From positions 1 through 23,380 of the forward strand of contig CAKSWG010000029.1 of assembly GCA_934511465.1 (NCBI GenBank): 23,380 nt of DNA, given 5' to 3'. The position numbers and the translations under genes are program-made. This DNA comes from an uncultured Faecalibacterium sp. (GTDB taxonomy: Bacteria > Bacillota > Clostridia > Oscillospirales > Ruminococcaceae). Shown in pieces: positions 22,907 through 23,380 of this stretch. The notes beneath the pieces are model-generated. The model was not told where the DNA came from and searched no databases. It was given only the letters and a program-made list of their open reading frames with translations. The stretch's first letter is position 1. Each line of letters begins with the position of its first letter.

Positions 22907-23380
22907 GAAAAAGAATGAGGCCTCCTACATCTCTCTGCTGGATATGCAGCGTGTGATGCAGCGGGTGCTCAAGCGCAGCGGCCTGCCTGTGTGGCATACG
23001 CTGGGCTTCAACCCCCACATCTACATGACCTTTGCCTGTCCGCTTTCACTGGGGCAGGAGAGCGAGTGTGAGTGCGTGGACGTAAAGACCGAGGCAGAAG
23101 CTCCGGATTTTGATCAGTGGAAGGATGCGCTCAACGCCATCATGCCCGCCGGCATCGTGATCACGCATGTTGGCCCGGTGCAGATGAAGGCGGACCTCAT
23201 TGCCTACGCATGCTATCGCATCACCTACCCGGCAGCAGCGGCTGCGGTGCTGGATCAGTACAATGCGCTGGAAAGCGCTCCGGTGGAAAAGCACGGCAAA
23301 AAGGGCAACAAGATCATTGAGCTGAAGGATCACATCCCGCAGGTGGAGTACACCACGGAGGGGGACAGCCTGCACATTGA
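22881..23380 (+). CDS. DUF2344 (TIGR03936) radical SAM-associated protein, 3' truncated by window
   Basis: The frame stays open from TTG 22881 to the window end, giving 166 residues without a stop. The N-terminus ITVRISFEKKNEASYISLLD leads into LDMQRVMQRVLKRSGLP and GFNPHIYMTFACPLSLG, a recognisable DUF2344 pattern. The family accompanies, or is fused to, TIGR03960 radical SAM proteins, so it is likely a subunit or substrate-binding partner of the preceding gene. The 26-base overlap and the internal ribosome binding site suggest a fixed ratio of the two. Function is unknown. The C-terminal part and the genes that usually follow (RNase G/E, rplU) lie outside the window. Confidence 0.83.
   Translation, partial: MITVRISFEKKNEASYISLLDMQRVMQRVLKRSGLPVWHTLGFNPHIYMTFACPLSLGQESECECVDVKTEAEAPDFDQWKDALNAIMPAGIVITHVGPVQMKADLIAYACYRITYPAAAAAVLDQYNALESAPVEKHGKKGNKIIELKDHIPQVEYTTEGDSLHI

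Overview
The window is a compact, gene-dense bacterial chromosome segment with every gene on the + strand. Base composition is GC-rich (my estimate is the high fifties percent). Shine-Dalgarno sites of the AGGAGG type, several TTG starts, and the gene orders miaB-ricA-mutS-mutL-miaA, sepF-ylmH-divIVA-ileS-lspA-rluD and M23-M50-radical SAM-DUF2344 all point to a Gram-positive Clostridia-type Firmicute. The protein flavour and GC fit Faecalibacterium or a close Ruminococcaceae relative; that assignment is inference. I see no rRNA, tRNA, CRISPR array, insertion sequence, prophage or integron. No gap between genes exceeds about 130 bases.

Region 1 (1-876): the 3' end of rarA (replication-fork AAA+ ATPase), then a PerR-type Fur regulator with a complete metal-ligand set. 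Region 2 (about 900-8660): a near-consensus promoter, then miaB (Fe-S tRNA methylthiolase), a YlbF/RicA-family protein with a cysteine-rich tail, a terminator-like hairpin, then mutS, mutL and miaA. miaB and miaA make the same ms2i6A37 tRNA modification and bracket the mismatch-repair pair. Region 3 (8666-9979): a membrane-anchored HlyD-like adaptor with no transporter beside it.

Region 4 (about 9983-15022): a consensus promoter drives the division cluster sepF, ylmH, divIVA and then ileS, ending at a strong terminator. Region 5 (15115-17363): lspA, an RluD-type pseudouridine synthase and a HAD-fold protein that appears to have lost its catalytic motifs, ending at a second strong terminator. 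Region 6 (17494-19887): polyphosphate kinase with an unusual C-terminal extension of about 110 residues, and a third strong terminator. Region 7 (19975-23380): an M23 (LytM) protein and an M50 site-2 protease in the arrangement of spoIVFA-spoIVFB, followed by a B12-binding radical SAM protein and its DUF2344 partner, cut off by the window end.

Most of this is conserved housekeeping. The parts that most deserve attention are the SpoIVFA/FB-like pair in what may be a non-sporulating lineage, the tailed PPK1, the degenerate HAD protein, the orphan HlyD-like adaptor next to sepF, and the overlapping radical SAM/DUF2344 pair. I did not find a clearly novel multi-gene system.
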